Source: Sansalvadorimonas sp965221135
GTDB lineage: Bacteria > Pseudomonadota > Gammaproteobacteria > Pseudomonadales > Endozoicomonadaceae
Reading direction: 5' to 3'
Assembly (NCBI GenBank): GCA_965221135.1
Contig: CBDCRZ010000087.1
Location: forward strand, 1 to 64,000
DNA: 64,000 nucleotides
In this document: positions 17,682 to 27,527 of the stretch, piece by piece
How the letters are laid out: each line of letters begins with the position of its first letter
How positions within the stretch are numbered: the first letter of the stretch is position 1
Made by a program: the position numbers and the translations under genes
The notes under the pieces: generated by a model
Seen by the model: the letters and a program-made list of their open reading frames with translations, nothing else
What the model was told of the DNA's origin: nothing
The model's database searches: none

Positions 17682-19508
17682 TCAAGCCCCTGCCATCGAT
17701 TCAGAAGCACTGCCACTGTGTTTCGCCAGCACCTCCAGAAAAGCCTCACCATACTGCTCCAGCTTAAACTGACCGACACCTGATACCGCCAGCAGCTCTT
17801 CCGGATTAGAAGGTCGGCGGGCCATCATGCCGCGCAGGGTCGCGTCACTGAACACCATAAACGGTGGCACCTCTTTCGCACGAGCCAAAGTCATACGCAG
17901 GGCACGGAGTTCTTCCCAGAGTTCTGCATTATCACCATGAAGGTTCGCCTCCGGCAGAGTGGCCTTCAGCTCATGAACTTCGTAACGGTCACGGCGTAAC
18001 TCCAGTGTCTCGTCCCCTTTCAGAAGCGCCCGGCACTTCTCGGTGAGCAACAGGCCGCCATGGCTTTCCGAAGTCACAGTGACATAACCGCGAGCCACCA
18101 GCTGACGGTACACAGAACGCCACAATGGCTGACTGAGCTCCTTGCCCAGACCAAAGGTTGAGAGCGACTGATGCCCCAGATCTTTGACCCGCTTATTGTT
18201 TTTACCCAGGAGTACATCCACAAGGTGAGTCACCCCGAAACGCTGACCGGTGCGGTAAACATTGGAGAGTGCCTTACGAGCCGCTTCGGTGGCATCCCAG
18301 GTGGAGACAGGCTCAACACACAGGTCACAGTGCCCACACTTTTCTTCCCGCTGTTCGCCAAAGTAGTTCAGCAAAGCCTGCCGGCGACAACCTGACATCT
18401 CACAGAAACCCAGCATGGCAGTGAGTCTCTGTCGCTCCAGCGCCCGCATCTCTTCATTCATGCCAGATTGCGCCAGCATCTGCCCGAGGATAATCACATC
18501 CTGCAGGCCGTACACCAGCCAGGCTGTGGCAGGCAGGCCATCACGGCCTGCACGCCCGGTTTCCTGATAGTAGGCTTCAATGCTGCGGGGCATGTCCATA
18601 TGAGCTACAAAGCGCACATCAGGTTTATCCACACCCATACCAAAGGCAATAGTCGCGACCATCACCATATCGTCGGTGGTCTGGAATTTATGCTGGTTAT
18701 GCTGACGAATCTGGGAATCCAGCCCCGCATGGTAAGGCAGCGCATTCACCCCATGTCTTTGTAACCAGGCGGCATGCTCTTCGACCTTACGACGAGATAA
18801 GCAGTAAACAATGCCGGACTGACCCGCATGATCCTTCAATATGAAGTCCAGCAACTGCTTACGGGCATTCCGCTTCTGTGCCAGACGATAAAATATATTG
18901 GGGCGGTCAAAGCTACTGACAAACTGCCGGGCCTGCTGAATGTTCAGACGTTCAACAATCTCTTCCCGGGTGCGCTGATCCGCTGTTGCTGTCAGGGCAA
19001 TACGTGGCACATGGGGAAAGCGCTCATGGAGAATAGAAAGCTGCAGATATTCCGGGCGGAAGTCATGTCCCCACTGGGACACACAGTGAGCTTCATCAAT
19101 AGCAAACAGGGAAAGCATTAAATCACCCAGCATACCCATCATATGCGGAGTCATCAGCCGTTCGGGGGAGACATACACCAGATCATATTCGCCCCGGAGC
19201 ATGCCCTGCTTAATCTGTGACTGTTCTTCGAAGTCCAGACTGGAGTGCAGAGCGGTGGCTCTGACACCAAACAGCTTCATGGAGTCGACCTGATCCTGCA
19301 TCAGGGCAATCAGCGGAGAGATGACGATAGCTGTCCCGGGGCGCATCATCGCGGGAATCTGGTAACAGAGACTTTTACCACCGCCTGTAGGCATTAATAC
19401 CAGAGCATCCTGCCCTTCTGACACCTGATCAATGACCGCTTCCTGTTGACCACGAAATGCCGTGTAGCCAAAGACTTCAGAGAGAATATTTCTGGCTTTT
19501 TCCGACAT
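17682..19508 (-). CDS. recQ: ATP-dependent DNA helicase RecQ
   Basis: RecQ unwinds DNA 3' to 5' in recombination and repair. All parts are present in 608 residues: FRGQQEAV (motif 0), Walker A MPTGGGKS, DEAH with SQWGHDFRPEY, motif IV-VI (YYQETGRAGRDG), the zinc-binding cysteines (CGHCDLC), a winged-helix part, and an HRDC domain at the C-terminus (RRPSNPEELLAVSGVG). I use the ATG at 19508; the longer ORF upstream (to 19604) reads through the divergent promoter region. The length matches the E. coli protein. Confidence 0.95.
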   Translation of the reverse strand: MSEKARNILSEVFGYTAFRGQQEAVIDQVSEGQDALVLMPTGGGKSLCYQIPAMMRPGTAIVISPLIALMQDQVDSMKLFGVRATALHSSLDFEEQSQIKQGMLRGEYDLVYVSPERLMTPHMMGMLGDLMLSLFAIDEAHCVSQWGHDFRPEYLQLSILHERFPHVPRIALTATADQRTREEIVERLNIQQARQFVSSFDRPNIFYRLAQKRNARKQLLDFILKDHAGQSGIVYCLSRRKVEEHAAWLQRHGVNALPYHAGLDSQIRQHNQHKFQTTDDMVMVATIAFGMGVDKPDVRFVAHMDMPRSIEAYYQETGRAGRDGLPATAWLVYGLQDVIILGQMLAQSGMNEEMRALERQRLTAMLGFCEMSGCRRQALLNYFGEQREEKCGHCDLCVEPVSTWDATEAARKALSNVYRTGQRFGVTHLVDVLLGKNNKRVKDLGHQSLSTFGLGKELSQPLWRSVYRQLVARGYVTVTSESHGGLLLTEKCRALLKGDETLELRRDRYEVHELKATLPEANLHGDNAELWEELRALRMTLARAKEVPPFMVFSDATLRGMMARRPSNPEELLAVSGVGQFKLEQYGEAFLEVLAKHSGSASESMAGA

Positions 19509-19666
19509 AACGAGACTGTCACCCCCCAAGGGTATAAAAAAGAAGAGAAAATGATCAGGAAATGCCGCAGTATACACGGCTGCGCTTCCAAATTTCTTCA
19601 ACACAGGTCAGACTTAACCAAATTTCACAGATTGCTCCAGCCTCGGCTGCATACGGGATGCCTAAT

Positions 19667-20227
19667 ATGACTGAATCAGAATTGGTACTTGATGGTACAT
19701 TGTTCCAGGCCCTGGATCACATGGCTGACAAAGATGAAGAATGCTTTGATGCCATTATGGGCCACGGCTATCTGACAGCACAGGTTATCAGCCCTGCTCC
19801 CAAGTCTCCTGAAGAAATTTGCGAAGTCATGTTCCCTGACCCAGGCCAGACCGGTCTTTCTGCCGAAGAGCTGACCATGCAGATCAGCGGCGTGCTCTCT
19901 TTTATAGACAGTCAGCTGAATGCTGACAACGACACTTTTGTCGTGCCCGTCGCAGTTGATGAAGATGATGACCTGCTGGACTCTGAACTGGCTGACTGGT
20001 GCTCTGGCTTCCTTGAAGCTCATATCGAGCAGGAAGAAGACTGGCTAAGCCACAACGAACAATCTGTTGCTGAACTGCTACTGCCACTGGCTGCACTGTC
20101 AGGACTGTTTGCGGATGAAGACGAGTTTAAAGATCTGTCAGCCAACACTGAACTGCTTGAGAATATGGCTCTGCAGATTCCTGAAATCCTGGTTGAGCTC
20201 TATTTATTAATGCGTACCGATAGTTAA
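19667..20227 (+). CDS. UPF0149 / YgfB-YecA family protein
   Basis: A 186-residue acidic, helical cytoplasmic protein. The block ELADWCSGFLEAH followed by a run of leucines and LELYLLMR-like C-terminus is characteristic of the UPF0149 (YgfB/YecA) family, whose molecular role is not settled. There is no SEC-C zinc motif at the end, so it is nearer to YgfB than YecA. Start ATG at 19667 or 19658. It is divergent from recQ. An intrinsic terminator follows directly. Confidence 0.8.
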   Translation: MTESELVLDGTLFQALDHMADKDEECFDAIMGHGYLTAQVISPAPKSPEEICEVMFPDPGQTGLSAEELTMQISGVLSFIDSQLNADNDTFVVPVAVDEDDDLLDSELADWCSGFLEAHIEQEEDWLSHNEQSVAELLLPLAALSGLFADEDEFKDLSANTELLENMALQIPEILVELYLLMRTDS

Positions 20228-20245
20228 CGCCTGAAGCCACTGCAG

Positions 20246-20279
20246 AAAAAAAACGCCGGCTGATTGCTGGCGTTTTTTT
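20246..20279 (+). terminator. Intrinsic terminator after the UPF0149 gene
   Basis: AACGCCGGC and GCTGGCGTT pair (one G-U) around a 5-nt loop, with A-run before and T7 after, so it could work in both directions. Confidence 0.9.
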
Positions 20280-20311
20280 CATCTCATTTATCTTTCATCT
20301 CAGATTGTTAT

Positions 20312-21730
20312 TTATCGCAGGCTTAGCTGGGTATTCACTTTGACAGACGCTTGCTGTTTTGTACCTGGCTCCTGCTTTTGTTGTTCACCTGCTTCAAACC
20401 AAACCTCCACACGACGGTTCTTCACCCGGGCCGACATATCATTGCCGTCCGACAGCTGCATAAACCGGCCATAACCGTGGGACTCCAGATATTTACGGGA
20501 CACACCGGCACGAATCAGGGCACGACGAACAACCTTTGCCCGCAGCTTTGACAACAGATCAGAGAAACTACTATTGCTACCCTCGGCGAAACCTACCAGC
20601 AGGAGGTTCCCTTCATTCTCATTAATAAACTGCGCCAGACGCTTCACATCCTGGCGAGCCTTATTATCCAAACGGGCCTTGCCTTCATGGAAGCGGAAAT
20701 TCACTGATAAACGCTGATTACCCTCAACCAGACTCTTGTATGTGTCCGGAGCCTGAGAGACATCGGCGAGCAGCGGCGCAACATTCTGGGAAATATAGCC
20801 AACATTATCGACAACCTTCTGCCCCTGTTTCTCAATCGCCCAGGACATAAAATCTGATGCAAAAGCATTGGGCTCAACACCGGGCAGATACAAGTACAAA
20901 CGACGCGCCAGTGCATAATCTTCTGTAGCAACGGTGAGGCGTTCTGGCATCAATGCCTGAGCTTCACCTGCAGACACAGCAAGAGGCTTGGCACGGTCAA
21001 TTGTGTTCAAACTTACAAAACCAATCGCAGAGGAATCACCAGTGACACGATTTGATAAAACTGTATTGGATTCAAAACGCTGAGCGGTATCAATCAGCTT
21101 ATATTTTTTTCCGAGAACCAGTTTACGAAAGGTGTCCCAGGTACCGGATTGATTATCGCGGGCATACACCGTGATAGGACTGTCAGTTCCACCAACCTGA
21201 TTCCAGTTAACAATCTCACCGGAGAAAATTTTAGCAATATCGCTTGTGCTCAGGGTACTCACAGGGTTGCCTGGATTCACAACCACCGCAATACCATCAA
21301 TACCAATAACATGTTCTGAAGCAGCTGATTGCAGGTCACCAAAATCAATCATCTTCAGTCGTTCTTTCTTTTTTATACGCCGAGATGCTGCAGCAATATC
21401 AGCATTGCCAGCCATCATGGCTCTGAACCCGCTGGAAGATCCGTGAGCCTTAACTTCGACAGTCACCTGTTTATTGGTCGCAATATGAGTCGCCACAATA
21501 CTTTGTTCATTTGCTACCGCTGTGTCGAGAATATCGACATTCTTGAACCCGCGCTCTTCAAGCCAGCCAGCCACCAGCTCAGGTCCAAGCCTGGCACCAA
21601 TAGTATTGGAGCCCTGCATGGTAAATAGAGTACCGGAGGGTTTTTGAAACAGCGGAGGAATCAACTCGTCTGCCCGAGTTAAACCAGACAATAGGAATAG
21701 AAACATCAAAATATTACGTAATACTGACAT
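20312..21730 (-). CDS. PstS-like phosphate-binding domain fused to OmpA-like domain
   Basis: A 472-residue exported protein. The signal peptide ends near LTRA. Residues about 30-320 form a periplasmic phosphate-binding-like domain (GSNTIGARL, SSSGFRAMMAG, TVYARDNQSGTWDTF, IGFVSLN). Residues about 340-455 form an OmpA C-terminal domain that binds peptidoglycan (ARLDNKARQDVKRL, LVGFAEGSN, RAKVVRRALIRAG, NRRVEV). Start ATG at 21730 follows GGGAGG; an in-frame ATG at 21757 has no site. The fusion suggests a cell-wall-tethered ligand sensor or binding protein instead of a freely moving transporter subunit. No pst transporter genes are nearby. Confidence 0.85.
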   Translation of the reverse strand: MSVLRNILMFLFLLSGLTRADELIPPLFQKPSGTLFTMQGSNTIGARLGPELVAGWLEERGFKNVDILDTAVANEQSIVATHIATNKQVTVEVKAHGSSSGFRAMMAGNADIAAASRRIKKKERLKMIDFGDLQSAASEHVIGIDGIAVVVNPGNPVSTLSTSDIAKIFSGEIVNWNQVGGTDSPITVYARDNQSGTWDTFRKLVLGKKYKLIDTAQRFESNTVLSNRVTGDSSAIGFVSLNTIDRAKPLAVSAGEAQALMPERLTVATEDYALARRLYLYLPGVEPNAFASDFMSWAIEKQGQKVVDNVGYISQNVAPLLADVSQAPDTYKSLVEGNQRLSVNFRFHEGKARLDNKARQDVKRLAQFINENEGNLLLVGFAEGSNSSFSDLLSKLRAKVVRRALIRAGVSRKYLESHGYGRFMQLSDGNDMSARVKNRRVEVWFEAGEQQKQEPGTKQQASVKVNTQLSLR

Positions 21731-21868
21731 GAGAGCCTCCCGCACAGGTGTATTCAAACACTTTAAATCAGGAATATGACAAAGCCATGAATACAGGCAG
21801 GCAAATCTGGTGATTCGTTTTTAAACTCAAACAAAGGGGCAAATAGACACAATCGAGGGACAGGCATC

Positions 21869-23593
21869 ATGAATCCAACGGGACCAGGCAGTATCGGACC
21901 TCAGCACAACCAAACACCACTTGATGCTGATAACACTACAAATAAATCAGCTACCAGCGATAATGGCCGGGTTTCCATCCATGAGCCGAACGCCAGCATT
22001 CAACAGCCAAATAAAGAAAAACCACCCATCCCTCCCAAGCCCACTTTAGCTGAAAGAAGAACCAGAAAGCTTCCAACAGGCGCCGATCAATCTGTTCTAC
22101 AGCTGAAAATGAAATATAATGGGGGCCCACCAGTCACTCCAGAAACAAAACAACCGCAATCCATCAAGGCCTCTCAGCCTGCAGATCAGGCAAAAACAAA
22201 CGAGAAAACTCAAGCCCGCACGCCATTACCTACCCCCACTCGTTCGCCTGAGACACAACCGACATCGCGGGATGACACGGATAAGCAGTTTGATGATCTG
22301 GCTCAACGCAGAGCAGCAGCATCCTCTACCACACAAAGCAGCGCTGAGCCTGTCAGTCTCAGTCAGCAGAACAGCATTAATACAGAACAGGGCATAGATG
22401 AGGATGCAGAATTTGATAATTTTGTGCAAAGCAGAACGGAATCGAACGAAAAGGTTGAACCTCCAGCTCCACAACCAGTGAAAAAGTCTCCACCAAAGCC
22501 ACCAACAAGAGCAGATAGTACCCGTCTGAGCACAACAGATGAACTGGCGACACTCAATGACTCGAAAACAGCACGCAGCACTCCAAAAAGGCGCGCTCTG
22601 TCTGAGAGTATGATACAGAAAATGGCCGCACTGCAAGGTAGCTCTCTGAGCTCAGGGCTTCCTGAGGCCGCCAGGAGTACACATACCAGTTCAGCGCCTG
22701 TTCCTGCGGCACCAAAAGATAATAGTCAGACAGAACAATCCGTACCTGCACCTGCACCTGCACCTGCACCTGCATCGACAACTGTGCGCTCCACACCTAA
22801 ACCAGCAAGACCAGCACCACCTCCGCCACCGCGTAAAGCTCAGGTCCCTACACAATCAGCTAACCAGACAATTGGGTTAAATAAAAAATCGTCCACTGCG
22901 CAGGCACCTGTCATTAAGCAGACTCAAATGACAGCACCGAAACATTCTCAAGTGTCCACCCAACTGCAAAACGCAGTCATCACGGCTAGCACTTCAACAG
23001 CTCTTATCAGTCCCGCTATCAATGTGAAAAACAAAACTGTAAAAAAGATGGCACAAGAAACCGTCAAAAAGCTTGAGAAGAACGCTCAGGCTATGCAGAA
23101 CACCCTGCGAAAACTCGACAAAGCCAGGAACGAAAGCCAACGTGTAAAGCTTGAGAAACTGGGCATCAAACAGATGCAGGAGATGAGCAAAATCAAGCAG
23201 CAGTTCACCGCGGCCTTCCCCCAGATTTTCACGCCAGCCGCGACTCTCCCTGCTGAAGATATTATTCTTGATGCTCAGGAAACTCTGACTAATTTGCAAT
23301 CACAACTTGCGATCATGCAAACGAACCTGCTCATAAAAACCAAGTTAAGCCGCAAGGAACAAAAGCAGCTGAAAAGCCTTGAAGCCCTGTTGCAGAGTGA
23401 CAAAATGAGACAGTTTGAAAACCGCCTGGATACGGCTCTCGATGATGCAGACGAAGGCGACTACGATGATTTCCCTACTGACCTCTCATCACTAAAGAAA
23501 CTGGCGGCGCAGATAAATAACGATGTTAAAAAGGCTGGTATCTTCAACTCCGGCCAACTGAGGGGACAGTTTGCCCTTAGGTTCAGAGCCTGA
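21869..23593 (+). CDS. Proline-rich, coiled-coil protein, candidate effector
   Basis: Unrecognised 574-residue protein. The first 350 residues are disordered and Pro/Ser/Thr/Gln-rich, with polyproline motifs of the kind bound by eukaryotic SH3 or WW domains (EKPPIPPKPTLAERR, KKSPPKPPTRA, ARPAPPPPPRKAQ) and a (PA)n run. From about residue 385 it is charged and helical with heptad-like spacing (VKKLEKNAQAMQNTLRKL), then two further helical blocks to the end. There is no signal peptide or membrane segment, so any export would need a specialised system. A strong terminator follows, so it is a single-gene unit. A host-cytoskeleton role is only a guess from composition. Confidence 0.75.
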   Translation: MNPTGPGSIGPQHNQTPLDADNTTNKSATSDNGRVSIHEPNASIQQPNKEKPPIPPKPTLAERRTRKLPTGADQSVLQLKMKYNGGPPVTPETKQPQSIKASQPADQAKTNEKTQARTPLPTPTRSPETQPTSRDDTDKQFDDLAQRRAAASSTTQSSAEPVSLSQQNSINTEQGIDEDAEFDNFVQSRTESNEKVEPPAPQPVKKSPPKPPTRADSTRLSTTDELATLNDSKTARSTPKRRALSESMIQKMAALQGSSLSSGLPEAARSTHTSSAPVPAAPKDNSQTEQSVPAPAPAPAPASTTVRSTPKPARPAPPPPPRKAQVPTQSANQTIGLNKKSSTAQAPVIKQTQMTAPKHSQVSTQLQNAVITASTSTALISPAINVKNKTVKKMAQETVKKLEKNAQAMQNTLRKLDKARNESQRVKLEKLGIKQMQEMSKIKQQFTAAFPQIFTPAATLPAEDIILDAQETLTNLQSQLAIMQTNLLIKTKLSRKEQKQLKSLEALLQSDKMRQFENRLDTALDDADEGDYDDFPTDLSSLKKLAAQINNDVKKAGIFNSGQLRGQFALRFRA

Positions 23594-23623
23594 GATTAAC
23601 CCCACAACCATTACCCCTTACCA

Positions 23624-23665
23624 CCCCAGTCGCTTATTCTTTCACAATAAGCGACTGGGGTTTTT
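23624..23665 (+). terminator. Intrinsic terminator after the proline-rich protein gene
   Basis: Perfect 15-bp arms (CCCCAGTCGCTTATT and its complement) around a 7-nt loop, followed by T5. Confidence 0.95.
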
Positions 23666-23736
23666 CCTTCCCCGCTGAATCTGTGATAAAAAAGCAGTTA
23701 ATAGAAAATCAAACTGCTCTGTCAGGCTAAGCCCTT

Positions 23737-24213
23737 ATGTCTAAAAGCTTTGAACTTACATTTTCTGGAGAGACCATTCCCGGTGCAGATATCCAGAAAG
23801 TCCGTAACAATGCTGCCAAACTGTTTCGAGCTGGCCCTGCACAGCTGGAGAAACTGTTTTCCGGAGCAACGGTGGTTCTCAAGAACCAGCTCACTGAAGA
23901 AACAGCGGAGAGCTATCAGAAGAAGCTGAAAGCGGCAGGGATGATCTGCGCCTACCGTGAAATGAATCGGGAAGCAGCCGTGACAGCAACCCCGAAGGAA
24001 GCGGAAGTAAAAGAAGTCGCAGCAGAAGCACCGGACGACAGCTGGTCAATCGCACCCACAGGTTCTGATGTGAACCCCCACGAAAAACAACCAGAACCAC
24101 CCATGCCGGATACCAGCCAGTTTTCACTGAAGGAACAGCAGGGGTATCTGTTTGAGCAGGATGATACACCACCGCCACCAGCACCCGACACCAGTCATCT
24201 TACGTTAGATTAA
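23737..24213 (+). CDS. Small conserved N-terminal-domain protein of unknown role
   Basis: A 158-residue soluble protein. Residues 1-75 (FELTFSGETIPGADIQKV ... AESYQKKLKAAG) form a compact domain that I recall at the N-terminus of several gammaproteobacterial membrane or zinc-ribbon proteins, where its role is unknown. Here it stands alone with a low-complexity Glu/Pro-rich tail containing two similar short motifs (PDTSQFSL, PDTSHLTL). It converges with recR, 29 bp between stops. Not an enzyme by any motif I can see. Confidence 0.65.
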   Translation: MSKSFELTFSGETIPGADIQKVRNNAAKLFRAGPAQLEKLFSGATVVLKNQLTEETAESYQKKLKAAGMICAYREMNREAAVTATPKEAEVKEVAAEAPDDSWSIAPTGSDVNPHEKQPEPPMPDTSQFSLKEQQGYLFEQDDTPPPPAPDTSHLTLD

Positions 24214-24242
24214 CCCTGCACTGGGTGAATGGGAGGTAAGAA

Positions 24243-24845
24243 TTAGTCGGCCATCGCCCGACGGCCGGCAAAGGCATGCATCAGTGTGCCGCCATCAATA
24301 TATTCCAGTTCGCCGCCGAGAGGCACGCCATGGGCAATACGGGAGACTGTAACCCCCATGGTTCGCAGACTGGTTGCCAGATAGTGGGCCGTTGCTTCAC
24401 CTTCCACCGTAGGGTTGGTGGCAAGAATGACCTCTTCCACACCATCACACTCGACCTGTGCGATCAGCTGGTCAACGCCGATGTCTTCCGGCCCTATGCC
24501 GTCGATGGGCGACAGATGCCCCATAAGAACAAAGTAACGACCTTTGAAACCACCCGTTTGCTCTATGGCCAGCACATCGGCCGGGGTTTCTACCACACAC
24601 ACCTGACCGGTTTTACGCTCCGGGTGCGTGCAGATCTCGCAAATATCATGCTCGGTCAGGGTACGGCAGCGCTGACAGTGGCCTACACCCTCAGCCGCTG
24701 CCTTCAGGGCATCAGCAAGCTTTGTTGCGCCTTCACGGTCCCGCTCAAGCAGGTGTAGCACCATACGCTGGGCAGACTTGGGGCCTACCCCCGGCAAACA
24801 CTGCAGTGACTCCATAAGCTGAACAATTAAAGGGCTGAATGACAT
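24243..24845 (-). CDS. recR: Recombination mediator RecR
   Basis: RecR works with RecO and RecF to load RecA on gapped DNA. The 200-residue protein has the N-terminal helix-hairpin-helix (LPGVGPKSAQRM), the four-cysteine zinc finger (CQRC ... CEIC), and the Toprim domain (VVETPADVLAIE, ATNPTVEGEATAHYL). It is the third gene of a dnaX-ybaB-recR operon, 38 bp after ybaB, an order kept in many proteobacteria. GGGAGG lies about 11 bases before the ATG. Confidence 0.97.
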   Translation of the reverse strand: MSFSPLIVQLMESLQCLPGVGPKSAQRMVLHLLERDREGATKLADALKAAAEGVGHCQRCRTLTEHDICEICTHPERKTGQVCVVETPADVLAIEQTGGFKGRYFVLMGHLSPIDGIGPEDIGVDQLIAQVECDGVEEVILATNPTVEGEATAHYLATSLRTMGVTVSRIAHGVPLGGELEYIDGGTLMHAFAGRRAMAD

Positions 24846-24883
24846 CGACTTGCTGACCTCCCTGTCTTGACCTTAAGCGTTGA

Positions 24884-25210
24884 TCAGAACGGCATTTTGA
24901 AACCGGCAGGCATATTCAGGCCACCGGTGACGTCTGCCATACGATCTTTCTGGTTCTTCTCAACCTTACGTACTGCGTCGTTCATGGCCGCAGCAATCAG
25001 GTCTTCCAGAATCTCTTTCTCTTCTTCCAGCAGGGAAGGATCAATCGATACCATGCGCACATCATGACGACCAGTCATGGTGATTTTCACCAGACCAGCA
25101 CCGGCTTCGCCTGTCACTTCAGCATTGGCCAGCTCTTCCTGCATTTTCTGCATCTGCTCCTGCATCTGCTGAGCCTGCTTCATCAGGTTTCCCATACCGC
25201 CTTTGAGCAT
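24884..25210 (-). CDS. ybaB: Nucleoid-associated protein YbaB/EbfC
   Basis: A 108-residue DNA-binding dimer. Features are the start GGMGNLMKQAQQMQEQMQKM, the central VKITMTGRHDV, and DPSLLEEEKEILEDLIAAA. It binds DNA and is co-transcribed with dnaX and recR. The gap to dnaX is 68 bp. Confidence 0.97.
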   Translation of the reverse strand: MLKGGMGNLMKQAQQMQEQMQKMQEELANAEVTGEAGAGLVKITMTGRHDVRMVSIDPSLLEEEKEILEDLIAAAMNDAVRKVEKNQKDRMADVTGGLNMPAGFKMPF

Positions 25211-25278
25211 AACGAACCTCTTCTCTTTAAGGGCTGAAAATAAAGTTGTTCAACATATATTACTTATTGAACAGGCCA

Positions 25279-27372
25279 TTAGCCCACGGGCTCAATGGTC
25301 TGCTCCTTTATCTGCCCGGAAAACGCCTCAACCAGTGCCAGCACCCGGTCATCACTCATGAAACTCTGTCGTGCAGCTTCGAGGCGCTCCAGGCGACGAC
25401 GTTCACGCCAGGCCGCCGGTGTTTCTGTCATCACATCACCAGCATCAATGGTGAGTGAGATGGCCGTTTCGAAATAGTCCGACAAGGCATCCTGAATACG
25501 CTGACAATGCGTGTCGTTATAAAGCGTATCGTGGGCTTTATCCAATGTCAGAGCAATCTTATTACCCTGCACATTGACCATTTCACAGTGAGACACAATG
25601 GCACCAGTTACTCCCCCCATTTTCAGGGCATGGCTCAGGGGAATCCAGTGATTGGTTTTTAAATCTGTCAGAGCCAGCTTCGGTGCATTCTCCACCACTT
25701 CAACATCCTGTCTGGCAACGTCTTTAACTGCCTGCTCAACAACAGGTTGAGACTGTGGAGCAGGTGAAGGCACAGATTGTGGTGCAACAGATGTCGTTTG
25801 CCGGGAAGGAGCGGGAACTGGCTCTGGTGCTGCGCTATTTACAGGTGCAGCGCCACGCACAACCGCCTGCCCGGATGATACAGAATGATCATCCCAGGGT
25901 GGAGGTTGCGGGCGCATATCACCGCCTGTTGAAGGAGGTTCTACCTCCGCAGGAGCGGGTGACGATGCAGGGCCAGGCTCGGGGTCTTCCTTTTCTGCCG
26001 GAGCTTCACTCTGGGAACTGTTAGATACAGAATCCTGAGGCTCTCTTGCTGGTGCACTGGCAGTAGTCTGAGTCTGCGGTGGCGGCGTTACAGGCTCTGG
26101 CAGTGGCGAAGCTTCCTGCACGGGAGCAGTGACAGGGGCCGCAGATTCAGGCGCTGAAGCCGGTGCAGGCGTTACCGGGGGCGGCGTTGGCTCAGGTGGT
26201 GTAACAGAAGGCGCTGTCGATGGCGGCACTGTTGAAGGAGCCACTGCCGCACTACCTGGTAATGGCTGTTCAGGTGCTGCAGGCACACCATCAGGACGGA
26301 AGGCCAGCATCCGCAGCATCACCATTTCAAACCCTGAACGCGGGTCTGGAGCCAGCGGCAGGTCACGGCGACCTATCAGGCCGGTCTGGTAATACAGTTG
26401 CAGATCTTCTGAAGTAACCTGTCCGGCAATTGCCAGAATACGTTCACGATCACCCTGACTGTTATCCACAACATCCGGCACAGCCTGTGCCAATGCGACA
26501 CGGTGAAGCGCAGAGAGCATATCTGACAGTACAGCCACATAATCCGGGCTGTGTTCGGCAAGCTCCGAGATTGCACCCAGCAAGACACCAGCCTGACCGG
26601 CAATCAAAGCATCGAGTACTTTATAAACCTGGTCCTGGTCGATGGTGCCAAGCATGGCGGTGACAGACTGACTGGTCAGCTTGTCACCACAGTATGCAAT
26701 GGCCTGGTCGGTCAGACTCAAAGCATCACGCATGCTGCCGTCGGCGGAGCGACCCAACTGCCACAATGCGGGCAGTTCATAAGCAACATTCTCTGAGTCC
26801 AGCACATGCTGAAGATGTTCAACCACCTTTTCAGGGGGCATATTCTTCAGACTGAACTGCAGGCAGCGGGACAGGATGGTAATCGGGAGCTTGTGGGGAT
26901 CAGTGGTCGCCAGCAGAAATTTCACATGGGGAGGTGGCTCTTCCAGTGTTTTCAGCAAGGCATTAAAACTGTGTGTACTGAGCATATGCACCTCATCTAT
27001 GAGGTACACCTTGAAGCGCCCTCTGGCAGGCGCATACTGGACGTTGTCCAATAACTCTTTGGTATCTTCCAGGCGAGTCCGGCTGGCAGCATCCACTTCG
27101 ATCAGATCAACAAACCGGCCTTCATCTATCTCTCGGCAGGAGGAACACTCACCGCAGGGTTCTGAGGTTACACCGGTTTCACAATTCAGGCATTTGGCCA
27201 GAATCCGGGCAATACTGGTTTTACCTACACCCCGGGTGCCGGTAAACAGGTAGGCATGGTGTAATCGATTATTATCGAGGGCATTCACCAGTGCCTGCAG
27301 AACGTGAGCCTGCCCAACCAGTTCCTTAAAGGTACGGGATCGCCATTTGCGCGCAAGCACCTGATAACTCAT
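25279..27372 (-). CDS. dnaX: DNA polymerase III subunit tau (DnaX)
   Basis: The clamp-loader ATPase. N-terminal AAA+ domain: Walker A GTRGVGKTS, four-cysteine zinc module (CLNC ... CGECSSC), Walker B-like LIDEVHML, SRC arginine-finger motif. Residues about 375-560 are a Pro/Ala/Ser-rich linker, longer than in E. coli. The C-terminal domain (from LALTDLKTNHW) binds the polymerase alpha subunit and DnaB. The length, 697 residues, is a full-length tau. I did not see an A-rich slippery heptamer with a nearby stop for gamma production. The 4.5S RNA gene lies 156 bp upstream on the same strand. Confidence 0.96.
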   Translation of the reverse strand: MSYQVLARKWRSRTFKELVGQAHVLQALVNALDNNRLHHAYLFTGTRGVGKTSIARILAKCLNCETGVTSEPCGECSSCREIDEGRFVDLIEVDAASRTRLEDTKELLDNVQYAPARGRFKVYLIDEVHMLSTHSFNALLKTLEEPPPHVKFLLATTDPHKLPITILSRCLQFSLKNMPPEKVVEHLQHVLDSENVAYELPALWQLGRSADGSMRDALSLTDQAIAYCGDKLTSQSVTAMLGTIDQDQVYKVLDALIAGQAGVLLGAISELAEHSPDYVAVLSDMLSALHRVALAQAVPDVVDNSQGDRERILAIAGQVTSEDLQLYYQTGLIGRRDLPLAPDPRSGFEMVMLRMLAFRPDGVPAAPEQPLPGSAAVAPSTVPPSTAPSVTPPEPTPPPVTPAPASAPESAAPVTAPVQEASPLPEPVTPPPQTQTTASAPAREPQDSVSNSSQSEAPAEKEDPEPGPASSPAPAEVEPPSTGGDMRPQPPPWDDHSVSSGQAVVRGAAPVNSAAPEPVPAPSRQTTSVAPQSVPSPAPQSQPVVEQAVKDVARQDVEVVENAPKLALTDLKTNHWIPLSHALKMGGVTGAIVSHCEMVNVQGNKIALTLDKAHDTLYNDTHCQRIQDALSDYFETAISLTIDAGDVMTETPAAWRERRRLERLEAARQSFMSDDRVLALVEAFSGQIKEQTIEPVG

Positions 27373-27527
27373 GGATTATTTGCCACCATTCACGTTAGCT
27401 ACTCGATAAAATCAGAGAAGATCTGGGAAAGAATTTCAGGATTATATGCTAACCGAGTTATCCGCAGGATGCACGGAAGAGGATGAAACAGAAAGTTAAG
27501 CACGAGGGGAAAAGCAGAAAAACTGGA

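Noticed and set aside
25279..27372. A programmed frameshift site for a short DnaX (gamma) form
   Set aside because: I found no A-run heptamer followed by a nearby stop in the expected region; the Pro/Ala linker occupies it.
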